Assembly (NCBI GenBank): GCA_037962975.1
Contig: CM075669.1
Coordinates: forward strand, 246,797,351 to 246,861,350
Direction: 5' to 3'
Length of the DNA: 64,000 bases
From: Clitoria ternatea
Lineage: Eukaryota; Streptophyta; Magnoliopsida; Fabales; Fabaceae
A model generated the notes under the pieces. It made no database searches and was not told the origin of the DNA. It worked only from the letters and a program-made list of their open reading frames with translations. The position numbers were made by a program, and so were the translations under genes. Of this stretch, positions 21,566-32,989 are shown one piece after another (position 1 is the first letter of the stretch; each line of letters opens with the position of its first letter).

Positions 21566-22142
21566 CATCATCATCCTTATCAATATTGTAAAGTTGGATT
21601 GGCCTTTAAATTATAAGGGTTTTGGTTTAAATAAATTAGGTGTTTAATTGTAATTGAACCAATAATAATAAATAATAAAATTAGATTGACTATTAAACAG
21701 ATTCAAGATTCAATCAAACCAACTAAACTAATTTTAACAACAATGATCATTATAATAAATAATATTTATATTCAATGACGAAAATTTTAAAACCCAAACA
21801 AAACTATTTTATGGCGACTAATTTTTCTCTCATCCATTTACATAATTTTTTCCACCATTAAATGTTTTTATTATTTTTATGCTTATTTTTGTAACTTCTT
21901 TTAATATATTTTTCTCATTTAACACATGATATTATGTACTTGAAATTTATATTTTAAAAATTTAAATCATATAAATAAAAATAATTAAATTATAGTTATG
22001 TTTAGGTAGTTAAATTTTTTTGGTAAACCAAAAAAATTGATATTAAATAATTTTAAAAAAATATTAAATATTAAATACAATTTCATTAAAACTTATAAAA
22101 TATGAATGGAATTCAATATAATTATTAATATATTTATAAATA
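21265..22142. other. AT-rich intergenic DNA
   Basis: No ORF or repeat of note, apart from a short (TAA/TTA)n run near 21535-21560 and an ATC/CAT run after it. Confidence 0.5.
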
Positions 22143-22310
22143 GGTTAAAATCCTTAGGTTTTGGCCTTTATAAAATTTTAAGGTTTACAAATTTAAGGAA
22201 GATGTCTTGAACTAACGAGGTGGCATGAGTTTGGGCTACCTCATCAGTAACACATATCAATAATATTATTGATTTAATGTAGTGGGTGCTTATGTGTGAA
22301 TTTTTACCCT
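22143..22310. repeat. Left TIR of the MULE
   Basis: Inverse copy of 27093-27255. It contains a palindromic AATAATATTATT segment and GTGGGTGCTTATGTGTGAA at its inner end. The outer end is best placed at GGTTAAAATCC. Confidence 0.75.
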
Positions 22311-23570
22311 AAACCCCAAATTAAAAAACCCTAATTAAGAAATGTCTTCAACCTTTGGACTAGAAAACAAAAATTAATTGCCCTGCACTGCATCAACCTC
22401 TGGACCAATGAACTCAAAAACACATGGCAACATCAAATGTCTCAACTGGGTGTTCCTTATCCATGGAGATTGAACACGTTTGATGTAGGTGTTGGGGGCA
22501 CCCTATTCTTCTTGTTTTAAAAACAAAGAAGAATAATGGAAGGGCCTTCTAAAGGTGTCCATTTTTCTTGGTAAATGGCCATCGTTTTCATTAAGGTTCG
22601 TTGTAGCTGAGTTTTTTTTTTTATGGGTTGTATTCTCTTGTCTCAGAGTAATGAAGACTGTGGGTTTTTCAAGTGAGTTCGTACTGCTCCTACCGCTCAG
22701 CTTGAAGGGAGTGAAAGTGAGGGTTGTACATGTAAGTGGGATCTTGAAAAGCTACGTGAGAAATTCCAGCTCAAGAATACGAAAGTGAAATCTAAGTTGG
22801 TGGTTGAGAAAAGTAAATCTTCAATGTTAGTAATGGTTACAATTGTTTCTTGGGCCATGACGTTGATGATGATCATGTTGTATATAGCAACAAAGTATTG
22901 AGGGTTGTGTTTTGGTCATGTTGTAAGAAGTACTTTATGTTTAAAAGGGGTTAGGAAGAAGTCCTTATAATGAGTAGGGTTTAGGAAAAAGCCCCTACAA
23001 CTACAAAAAGGGTTTAGGGAAAAAGTCCATATAACATCTAGGGTTTAGGGCTTTGTTGAATTGATATGCTGTTTTGGTTTGTAATAAACAAGTATTGTAA
23101 TGGAATTATCTGGTTTGTTCTTTGTCTGTTTATTCTGGTTTCAATGAAGTTATTCTAGTTTTAATGAAGTTATTTTGGTTTGTTCTTTGTGTGTTTATTC
23201 TGTGTTTATTTAGGGACACCATGAACGCAATAACCCATCCAATCTTGGAACTCAATACACAATAATTAAATAAAACTACACTCAACAGAGAAAACATAAA
23301 TGGACCCATTAAATTATAGGACCTATTGGTCATTGTGTGTTAAAATATTCATATAATTGAATGACCTATTGATCAGGTTCCAAGGCAATACATTAAGTGG
23401 AAACAACAAAGAATGAAGTAAATTCAATTGTTGGCACTTTGCTGGGTTCCTGGGAAGTCATAATATTCAGTTGTAATCTCTGGCATAGTCTCAGATCCTG
23501 TTCCCCTCCCTCTTCCCCTTCCTCTTGCTCTTGTTTCTCCTTGTCCCCTTGTCCTTCCTCTAGGTATTCC
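22311..23570. other. Noncoding 3' part of the MULE
   Basis: Between the left TIR and the transposase remnant. No recognisable ORF. It contains three or four copies of GGGTTTAGG with GAAGTCC/AAAGTCC (22950-23055) and direct repeats of TTTTAATGAAGTTATT near 23140-23175. Confidence 0.5.
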
Positions 23571-23572
23571 CC

Positions 23573-26500
23573 TCACAGATAGTGTTGTTGTGGCATCAGG
23601 TGCATCAGACTACCCATCAGGTTGCCCATCAGTTGCAATAGGTTTCCCATCAGTTGTAATAGGTTTCCCATCAGTTGCAATAGGTTTCCCATCAGGTTGG
23701 CCATCAGGTTCACCTCCATGATATACATCAGATTGGCCATTAGGTGCGTCAGGTTCACCCCCATCATATACAGTATCATCAGCTTCACCATCTGCAGGTG
23801 CAACCTGAAAAAACAACAGATGGAATATGTAATACTACAGGATAAGGTGCAGGGAAAGGGACATGTTATATATTGAAGGTACAGGTCTATTTTGGCTTAC
23901 ATTTGGACATGTGGTTCTATTATGCCCAGTACCATCACATTTAGTGCAATGATACTGGCCTGTAAATCTTGGCCTTTTGGGTGGGTTGTCTTCTTTATAG
24001 GGGTCTCTCCTCCTGAGTTTTTTTGGTCTGCTAGGTCCCCTCTTATATAAGGGAGGGAGGACATGTGGTGAATCAACATGGGGCCACATGGACTGACCAT
24101 TAATTGGTTGTATAATCCAGCATAGCACTTGGCATATGTGCTTTTAGAGTACCATGGTGACACAAATTGCTCAGGTATGTCACCCCTATATTTCATAGCA
24201 GAGACAACATGTCTGCAGGGAATTCCATTCAGTTCCCATCAATTACAGCTGCAGTGTTTTTTTGGCTAAATCAATAACAAACATGTGGTTTGAGTTAGTG
24301 TGTTTCATCTCAAAAAGTAAGTCTCCAGCCCAAACTGAAACCCATTCCCCACTGAACTCAACTTCTCTATGCAGTCTCTTTCTTAGTCTTGGCATAATAT
24401 CCCTTTCAATGCTCCACATCTTTGATCTTAGTTTAACAAACCTACCCAATAAATATTGTCTGATCCACTCTAGCATTGTAATAATTGGCTTATCCCTACA
24501 AGGCAGTATAACTGAGTTGAAAGCCTCACATGTGTTGTTCATGATTACATAACATTTAGGGTAATATGAAAAATTATGTCTGCACCAGGTCTTGGTTGGA
24601 ATTGCAATTAGCCAATCATATGCCCTCTGATCAAGCTCCTTGATCTGTTACATTTTGGTCTCCCATCCCTGAACATAAGTTGCTTTACTTGCACTCAGCA
24701 TCAAATTTTTGAGTAAGTCACCCCCACCATACCTCTTCTTCAGGTTTGTATACCAGTGTCTGACATAATACCTGTGTTCCACACCATCCAGCAACTCCTC
24801 AAAAACTTGTAACAAACCCTGCAAGTATAATTCAGTCAAGTAAATATCAAATAAAAAACAAACCCTACATACCAAAAGTCAAATGAGCCTTAACATAGTA
24901 CCTTTTGTTGGTCAAAAATAAAAACATATCTATTGGTACTCATATCACCAATATCCTCCAACAGTAGGCTCAATAACCATTTCCAACTTTGTTTATTTTC
25001 AACCTCAACCACAGCAACTGCAAGTGGAAAATATTGGTCATTTGCATCCCTTCCAACTGTAGTTAAAAGTTGACCTCCATACTTGTTTTTCAGATGGCAT
25101 CTATCTACTCCAATAAAGGGCGTGCAACCACTCAAAAATCCTGCTTACAGGCATCCAAACACATATAAAATGCACCAAATCGAGGCTGCAGATCTCCACC
25201 TGGATTCTCCAACTGTAGCTTGCATCCATTACCATTTGATACATGTTTTAACTCAGCACTGTAGCCCCATAACATGCCGTACTGTTTTCTACCCTTACCC
25301 TCTAAGATATCACGTGCAAGTATTCTCCCATTGTAGGTAGACTAATCAGTCAATTGAACAACATGTTGAGATCTGAAAATCTCTATGATTTCAGGTATTG
25401 TAAGCTTAGGGTTCACTTTTAAGTGCTTCAAAAGAAGTTTGGCAATCCATTTAGAATTTTGGTTTTTGTTGTCAAATACTCTAGGACATATGTGTTGAGG
25501 TCCAAAAACCTTCAACATAATCACATTTGTTCTCCCTACTTTGCTACCAAAAGCCTTCGAACCACAGTCACTGTTTATACATTTCATATCACCCCTCTCA
25601 GGCTTATTTTTTTCAAACGTCCCCTCTCTACCCTTGTCCAAATTAGCCTGCCTAAATTGCACCATAGTCTGGAACTCCATTCCAACCTTTAACTCATACT
25701 TCTCCCTTATCTTTTCTTCATCAAAAGCCTCACTCTGAACTCTAGCTTCCTCATCTGTCTCAACATCAGTGTGCACCTCATCAGTATCATACCCTGATTC
25801 GATGTCTCTATAGTCCTCACCACCAAGACCATGTAGGTCTTTATCCCTAAAGTAAGTCCTGCACTCAGCCTGCTCATTACTGTTGGGTCCAACATTTTTC
25901 CTTAAAAATTTAGAATTCACTCCTGCACTGAGTTCACTCCTTGGCTCAGGTTCAGGTTTTGACTCGGGAACAGGTAACTCATCTATGTCTGGAACTTCAG
26001 CCTGCTCAATATTGAGACAACAAACAAAACTTTCAGCTGATAAATTCTTTCCACTAGCCACCTCTGTTGGCCCACAACTTGGCAACTCAGTTGCCTCCTC
26101 TGTCGACCCAGCTCCACAGTGGGCCCACAGGTTGGCACCTCAGTGGACCTCAAACTCCTCAACCTTTTCAACTGACTCTTGTAAATCTTTTTCCTGGTCA
26201 CTACTTTATTGGGACTTACATAAGGGCTAGACTTTGCTCTCCTATTTCTGTTATCATATTGGGCTTGTTGGTTTTAGGTTTCAGTTTCTTGGGTTTCTTG
26301 TTCCTCAGCCACACCTTTATGGCCTACATCTCCTTGGACCACATCCTCATGACCCACACTCTCTACCTCACCCAAGCAAACAACCTCCTCAGTCTTTGTT
26401 AAATAGTGTTCAACATACAAGTAAACCTCATAATTCTTATTAATTGCATACTCACCCATTTCCAGTGCATGCGTGTCCTATGTCACACTCTTGTACTCAA

Positions 26501-26665
26501 AATCACTTGATTTCTTCTACCACAACTTAAATTCCCCTCTATGCCCAAGGTCTTCCACCAGTGACCTAGCCTCAAAGTACGACTATCTATCCAAGTCTAC
26601 ATTATGAATGACATGTATTTCTTTATCAACATACAACACTGGTGGACCCTCATCGAACTTCCTCT
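23573..26665 (-). pseudogene. MULE transposase (MuDR/mudrA-like), broken
   Basis: Reads on - and contains, in order: an N-terminal part with three in-frame TAG codons (26660-26274); an acidic linker; a MuDR-type DNA-binding region at 25690-25350 (YELKVGMEFQTM, CGSKAFG); a transposase core at 25135-24890 (FIGVDRCHLKNKYGG with the catalytic Asp, VVEVENKQSWKW); an intron-like break, then LDGVEHRYYVRHWYTNLKK at 24790-24740; a SWIM zinc finger (CxC...CRH) at 24255-24195, shifted by one base and carrying a TGA; and a CCHC knuckle CTKCDGTGHNRTTC at 23947-23906. It would cut and insert the element via its TIRs. Frameshifts near 25140 and 24260 and several stops rule out function. Confidence 0.85.
23613..23710. 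repeat. 21-bp tandem repeat at the C-terminal end of the MULE ORF
   Basis: CCCATCAGTTGCAATAGGTT-type units start at 23625, 23646, 23667 and 23688. On - this encodes a 7-residue repeat TDGKPIA, in frame because 21 is a multiple of 3. Gly/Asp/Pro-rich degenerate copies continue to 23816. Confidence 0.8.
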
Positions 26666-27092
26666 TATGGTGTATCACAACACTAAAACTTATACCTACC
26701 TACAATACACACACACACACACACTAAATTATGCTTTTTTAATCACAAAAGTACAACATACCCACAAAAAGACAACAAGAAACATGTGGTCCTTCTACCC
26801 CAAACCTCATCCCAAAGCAAATTAAAATAATAAGGTTCCATACTACAACATTTAAAAACGTATCTGCACAATAAATTATGCCCTCTTTTAGTTGTTGACG
26901 TCCGCTCACACCTTTCCACAGCCATGCAAAAGTGGAGCTTGCACAATAGTGACACTCGAGGTTCAGAGTACACAAGAAAAGCAGACAGTAGAGCTTCAAC
27001 CATTCAAAACGTAGTGTTTTGGGAAAAAAATTAATTAACTTGATTAATTACCTTATTTAATTACCTTAATTAAAATTTTAAATAACTAATCT

Positions 27093-27255
27093 CAATTATT
27101 CACACGTAAACACCCACTGTATTAAATTAATAATATTATTGACATGTGTCACTGATGAGGTGACCCAAACTCATATCACTTCATTAGTTCAGGGCATCTT
27201 CCTTAAATTTGTAAACCTTAAAATTTTATAAGGACGAAAACTAAAGCTTTTTTTA
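27093..27255. repeat. Right TIR of the MULE
   Basis: Inverse copy of 22143-22310. It ends near CTAAAGCTTTTT. It is close enough to CHLM to be part of that gene's upstream region. Confidence 0.75.
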
Positions 27256-27261
27256 TAAGTT

Positions 27262-27628
27262 TTTCCTAATCCTTAAACTTTAAGAGGACTAATAAATATT
27301 CATCATGACTTTAGTGATCAGAACAAGTGAGCGTACTCAATTCATCTAAATTTTATTTTTTAGACAAAGGGTGTTTCATTCCGGTAATGGAGTAATTGCG
27401 ATTTTCGGGACAAAATCATATCCTAATCCTAATCAGTAATTACTCAAAAGAGTGGTTTCCCTTCTTCTCCAGTTGAAACAAGCACTGAGAAGGAGGTGTA
27501 GGACCCACGAAAATCAGGGAAACTTGAATGGAATGCTATCTTATCTTGGATAACATTTCAACCACCAACAGCAACACTACTTCACTCCATCTTCTACAAC
27601 ATTTCAGACTCCCACTCCTTCAAAAAAA
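27262..27628 (+). promoter_or_regulatory. Upstream region and 5' UTR of CHLM
   Basis: 367 bp separate the MULE end from the CHLM ATG. The last 150 bp are C/A-rich, like a plant 5' UTR. No unambiguous TATA box could be placed. Any distal promoter function would have to lie in or beyond the MULE. Confidence 0.4.
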
Positions 27629-28602
27629 ATGGCATTCTCATCCTCCTTATGGTCTTCCCTCTTCATTCCAAATCAAAACAGAACCAACACTTTCTCTAAA
27701 TTCTCTCACAAACCTTCCAAACCCCCATTATTCGCTCTCCCCCCGCTCTCCACCGCCACCGCGGCCGACGTTTCCGGCGCCATCGACGGAACCACGCTGG
27801 CGGTGGTGAGCGGGGGCTTGGCCGCAGCAGCCGCAGTGGTGGTGTCGCTGACGGACCCGGAGAGGCGGCGGCAGATGCAGGCGGAGGAGGTGGGTGGCGG
27901 GGACAAGGAGGTGGTGAGGGAGTACTTCAACAAGTCCGGGTTCGAGCGGTGGAAGAAGATTTATGGGGAGACGGAGGACGTGAACCGGGTTCAGCGTGAC
28001 ATTAGGTTGGGTCACTCGAAGACGGTGGAGAACACGCTTCTGATGTTGAAAGATGAAGGATCGCTTCAGGGTGTTACGGTTTGTGATGCGGGATGTGGAA
28101 CTGGCTCTCTGTCTATTCCTCTTGCCAAGGAAGGGGCCATTGTTTCTGCCAGTGATATCTCTGCTGCTATGGTTGCTGAAGCGCAGAAACAGGTTAGTTT
28201 CCTACGAAGATAACTTTGGCAATTGAGGTATATAATAATCAAGGCTAATCATAGTCAAGCATTGAATTTTGGGCTTAACTTCTTTTAGAATAATTTCTGC
28301 TCAGTGTGTGTACACATAAAGACTGTAGACAACAAAAGACTCCAACTCAAGACTTGATAACTTAGAACATACTCTTACTAGTCAATCTTTCTTTCTTTTC
28401 ATGTAGTGCTTAACTTTCTTTTTTATATAAGCTATTAAAAGGGGCACTCGAAACCCACAGTACTTAACTTATTTATAATTAGTAGTATTCTTTATTTAAT
28501 GAGTTTTGTTTTTGTTGACTGGTGGCTTAAGAGTTAAGACATTGCTTAAAAATTTCAAGATAAATTATATTCATATCTCATGAATTTTAATTGAAATTTT
28601 AC

Positions 28603-28654
<52 letters not shown>

Positions 28655-30077
28655 CTCCATTTTTTCTATCTAGCTGCATGGATAATCGAGAAAAATATGT
28701 GTTGACAAGAATTATACATAGATTTTTTTGTTATATAAATTAAAGAAGGTTTGTACACGATGAAAAAGATAGTGATATTGAATTTGATTCCAATAGATTT
28801 GAATAGTTGTGATTATAATTTGTTAGATAAAAGAAACTTTGTTGAAAATTATGGTATCATTATATTGAATGATATGTTAGTAGTATTTTGTATAAAGATT
28901 TTACACTTTTATATTTTATTTGTGTCTTAAAGACATTGGGTAGATTCCTTCTTATTTTAAAGAACTAAGTTAGATCCCTTCTTATAAAAAAATACTTTAG
29001 TTTATATTTATATTAAGGAGTATTCGATTACTTTTTTATATTTATTATTTTTAAGTTTATCAATTTAATATGTGATATACGTTTTCATGTAAGAAAATGA
29101 TGATATAAGAATAAAAAGAAAGTGCATTAGTAATTAAACATAATGTTTAATCAATCGTAATTTTGTAAATAGAATTAGTCTTTTTTTTTTGTTGAATTAC
29201 AATCTATTAACTATTATATTATTCAAAATCTATTTAATTTTATCATCATGTATGCACACCCTTGTTAGTTGTTTCTTGTTAGGAAGAGTTTTTCTTGTTA
29301 CTGAAATTTTATAAGAAGGGAATAGTCAGTAGTGACTCAAATTAAGGTAGGGAAATTTTAAAGTCGAATTCTGTACCTGCATTTTATCAAACACCAGATT
29401 CAACATTTCAACCAACTTCTTTAGATTAGATAAACTAGCTTTTAATGTCATGTTTGCTTCATTATATAATTGAGTTTAAAATAATTTATTAGTTTGTTAA
29501 TAAATTAAATGAGCTTTGGTTAAGGAATTACCCTTAAACTCAAATAGTTTACAAATAGTGAGCTTATCATTAAGATGAATGGAGAGCTATGAGCCTACTA
29601 CAACTATAAGTATCAGTGAAGTCAAGTAATACATGCCATTCCTGAAGTAAAACAGTGATTTTCTATCTGGTGCAGGCAAAAGAGCAGCTTGTAGCCAGTG
29701 GAGATCGCCCTGCACCTGTGATACCAAAGTTTGTAGTGAAGGATTTGGAGAGCTTAGATGGCAAGTATGACACAGTAATATGTCTTGATGTTTTGATTCA
29801 TTACCCCCAAAGTAAGGCAGATGGGATGATTGCACACCTTGCATCGTTGGCCAACAACAGATTGATTTTGAGTTTTGCCCCAAAGACATTTTATTATGAT
29901 CTGCTAAAGAGGGTTGGAGAGCTGTTCCCTGGGCCTTCAAAGGCAACAAGAGCATATCTTCACTCTGAGGCAGATGTAGAGAGAGCATTGCGCAATGCTG
30001 GCTGGAAGATAAGGAAGAGAGGCCTAATCACTACTCAATTTTACTTCGCTAACCTTATTGAGGCTGTTCCTATGTAG
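27629..30077 (+). CDS. CHLM: Magnesium-protoporphyrin IX methyltransferase, chloroplast (exons 27629-28192, 29676-30077)
   Basis: Transfers a methyl group from S-adenosylmethionine to Mg-protoporphyrin IX, giving its monomethyl ester, a committed step of chlorophyll synthesis in chloroplast membranes. Exon 1 has 564 bp (188 codons), ends at CAG/GTTAGT and is in phase 0. Exon 2 begins after TGCAG and gives 133 codons plus TAG, for 321 residues in total, close to the family's usual length of about 312-325. Residues 1-50 are Ser/Pro/Thr-rich with few acidic residues, as in a transit peptide. Residues 55-74 are a Gly/Ala-rich hydrophobic stretch. The SAM motif VCDAGCGTGSL is at 151-161; DVLIHYPQ is at 226-233. 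The C-terminus ends QFYFANLIEAVPM. No frame defect is seen, so it is probably functional. The start ATG follows an A-rich AAAAAAATGG context. Confidence 0.96.
28193..29675 (+). other. CHLM intron, 1,483 bp, with an (AT)n microsatellite
   Basis: GT...AG borders (GTTAGT, TGCAG). AT-rich, with a pure AT run of about 45 bases at 28606-28650. No nested gene seen; an ORF-like frame on - over exon 2 is a shadow. Confidence 0.85.
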
Positions 30078-30500
30078 TGAGGATTGGGAGGTAAGTTTTA
30101 ATCACACAATTAGAGGAAATTCCTATTGTAAATTGAAAGGCCCTTTTTTCAGTGCTTTTGTATGCTGTGATTCTTCGCTACATGTCTATTATGTGTATTT
30201 CTTCATAGTGTAGAAGATGCTGATGAAGTGAGGTTCTATGTTTCCTTGGGGAGAAAAGAGTGGAGTGGTTCATAATATATTTGTATGGAGCTGGAGAGTT
30301 ACCACTTACCAGTCCATATTGTTGAGGGAATGGAGGGGAAATCCCTTCATGGTGTTCAGAGGGCTACAACGGTTATTACTTAAGGGGGGTGATTATTTCA
30401 TGTATTGCAATTTTGTAATACTATTGACAAAATTTGGTTTCAGAGATGTACCCTAATTAACGTATATTTTGAAGGAAAATGCAAGTATCACACCTTTCTA
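30078..30500 (+). other. CHLM 3' UTR, possibly with a small intron
   Basis: A consensus donor GTAAGT occurs at 30091, 14 bases after the stop, with an acceptor candidate CTTCATAG ending at 30208; an alternative acceptor ends at 30152. A 3' UTR intron is therefore possible. The + frame at 30238-30456 has no homology I recognise and is treated as UTR. Confidence 0.4.
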
Positions 30501-31044
30501 TACTCTTTCTAATAACTCTTATTATTGAGTGAAAACTCATACTACAGTCTCCTTAATGAAGTGTGGAATCATATTACTTTTGCCTTGGGATGATAAAAAT
30601 TTAGTTTTATACATAAATTACACTACTTTAAACTCGATTTTAATATGTTGGCAAATTGGCCCTAAGTTGTATATTATGTAATATGTTGGCAATAGATCCC
30701 TCCATATCACTGGAAAACACAAGTTATAAACCAAAAAAAAAATGGACGTTAAGCCAACAACCGAAATGCTGCTTCTTACGCAATCTGAGGTGTTGAACCA
30801 CCAGACTCCTTCTAAATCATTTTAGGAATTTGGGGAAAAAATATACCAGGATTTGTAACCAGCATAGAATTGAAAGAATAAATTCTAACTTCATGATAAC
30901 AAAGGATCAGAGAAGCTTTCACCAAAAGAAGAAAAAGACATGCAACAAAAAACTTAGGGGCAATAATGAACTTCAGAGCCAAAATCAACAGTAAAAGGCC
31001 AGATGCCCCAAAGGATGTTTCATGTTCCACTATTTTGAATTCAT
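30501..31044. other. Tail-to-tail intergenic region and 3' UTR of the trihelix gene
   Basis: CHLM and the trihelix gene converge here, with stop codons 967 bp apart. AT-rich, no supported ORF. Confidence 0.5.
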
Positions 31045-32968
31045 TTACAGCTTGTCAGCAATTTTGGAGAGAGCATCTGTGAGCTTTCCAAGGGCGGCAA
31101 CTAAGCTGTCAGTGTGCTGCCTCTGCTGGTCCCTTGCCAATTGGTAATTTATGTTCTGAGTTCCAAGATGGGTTTTTAGTATGTTGCTGTTCCTCCTTAG
31201 TAGTTTGATGATGTTGTTGTTGAAATCTCTGGTGTCGTCACTACTGTCCGATGATACTCGCTGTCTCTTGTATCCTCCCTCTTGGAACACATGTTCTCTG
31301 TGACAGCCTGAAACAATATGCTTTACTTGAGATTACAAAATAATTTTTTTTTAAAAAAACAATAAAGCTTGAGTTTGTGTCTGCATTGTTGAATCACTCA
31401 TCAATCAATCAAACAAAAATATGCTCAATCTTGAGTTCAAACTTTAAAGATGACGAAAGGCTCTTGGAAATTGGGGGAATCAGAGCTGGAAACAGGATGA
31501 AAACTTCACTGCAACCACTAAAATTGCATGATTTTTATTAACAAGTGAAACTGAGAGATTTGGACAGTTTATATGACTATGCTATATGGACAGGAGTGCA
31601 AGCACCAACAAAAATGACATAGAACTACAGAAGTGAGTTGATTTGATTTACCAGGATCGTAGTTCCCTTGGCAAGATGGTGGTTGTTGTTTCTCTGCTAA
31701 TCAGTGAAAAGAAAACAAGAAAATAATTGAATAAGAAAAGGGTAGATGATGATCTATATAGCCTTAGGATAAACACAGGATGACTTGAAGACACCAGTCA
31801 CACCACAGATTACATATGCGCTTATTTAACCATGCTACTATAATTTTTTTATAAAACCACTCAGATAAATATCTTGTATACCACTTTTCTAATTGTTTAT
31901 AATCTCTCTTTTGAACATAAAATAAATGAAAAATGAATATTGTATTACATTCTTCTGTTTCCATTTACTATGTACTGTCGACATTTGTTTGTCATTCTTT
32001 CACTCCACTCCATGAATTGTAATTCATACACATCACCCATATATAATATCATAGCAAATGATCAATAAAGCACCAAAACATTAGAAATGATAAAAAGTAA
32101 AAAGACAACTCTTTTGCCACACTATGATATTCACAAAACATTGTCCATAATCATTTTTGAGCAATACAAACAAATTGACTGTAATGTTACCTGGAGTAGC
32201 CAATGTTAGCATGGGTGCCTTTTTGAGAGTCCCCCCTCTGGTACCTGGTGTGTTAAGAAAACCATTGGCCTTAATTCCAGATATATTTGTCTCCATGTTT
32301 TCCTCCTCAGTGCTCCAACTCATTTTCTCACTATCAACAATGGTCTCATCGTCCTCCTCCTCTTGATTATCATCCTCCTCCTCCTCCTCTTTACACTGCT
32401 CGGGCGGCACGACTCCCTCGTGAACTTGGTCACCATTCTGATCCATTCTGGGTGGCATCTTGACCAATGTCAAAGGAAATGCAGCAGCAGTGCACACCCC
32501 TCCATCCAACACATTGTACACCACAGCATCAAAGAACCCTGGCAGTTTCTTTTCTTTCCTCACATCATTTCTCATTATCCAAAATGACTCACCCTCCTCC
32601 TTTATACTTGACTCCCACTTCTTGATCTTCCTGAAATCAGTGAGAAGGTTGCCCCATCTTTTCCTGCACTGAACAGCCCCTCTCTTGACACCTTGTTGCT
32701 GGCAGCATGATGACACCAAATCCCATTTTGGATCAGTGTGAACAACAAACCCTGATGTTGATCTATATCGACAAACTTGTTCTCCACTTTCAACCATTCT
32801 CTTGGCCTCTATGAGAACAAGTGTTTCTTGTCTAGTCCATCGAGGGTGTCTTGTTGCTTTCACTCTTTGGCTGCTTTTGGGGTCACTCTCTATTGTTGCT
32901 GGTCTTCCAACTGGGGTAGTTGGGGACTCACCAGCACCTTCACAAGTTTTCTCTGAATTTTGTGCCAT
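31045..32968 (-). CDS. Trihelix transcription factor, ASR3-like (exons 32968-32191, 31693-31652, 31307-31045)
   Basis: A nuclear DNA-binding protein of the plant trihelix (GT) family. Exon 1 encodes the single trihelix domain at residues 43-130: PRWTRQETLVLIEAKR, KWDLVSSCC, GAVQCRKRWGNLLTDFRKIK (one conserved Trp per helix), then WIMRNDVRKEKKLPGFFD, a segment I know from Arabidopsis ASR3. An acidic run of Glu/Asp follows at about 193-210. A 42-bp exon 2 and exon 3 keep the frame (phase 1 at both junctions; donors GTAACA and GTAAAT). The C-terminus is Gln/Leu-rich and coiled-coil-like, ending LSKIADKL. Total about 360 residues. ASR3 itself is known as a repressor of immune-response genes; the same role here is an inference. 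No defect is seen. Confidence 0.9.
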
Positions 32969-32989
32969 GACTTCTTGATCATACTCCTT

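Larger units (their letters stand above)
22143..27255 (-). mobile_element. Mutator-like element (MULE) with long TIRs and decayed transposase
   Basis: Inverted repeats of about 165 bp: 22143-22310 and 27093-27255 match in inverse orientation with few differences. A shared block reads TTATAAAATTTTAAGGTTTA near the outer end, and TGAGTTTGGG with ACCTCATCAGT further in. A possible 9-bp duplication (TTATAAATA at 22134-22142, TTATAAGTT at 27253-27261; 7 of 9) is weak. The transposase gene reads on - between the TIRs. The right TIR ends about 370 bp before the CHLM start codon. Confidence 0.8.

Noticed and set aside
25883..26402. + strand ORFs of about 110 codons opposite the MULE transposase
   Set aside because: Antisense shadows of the transposase N-terminal coding region.
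27706..28015. Minus-strand ORFs over CHLM exon 1
   Set aside because: Shadows caused by the GC-rich third positions of exon 1.
30238..30456. + strand ORF of 72 codons after CHLM
   Set aside because: Falls in the CHLM 3' UTR; no homology recognised.
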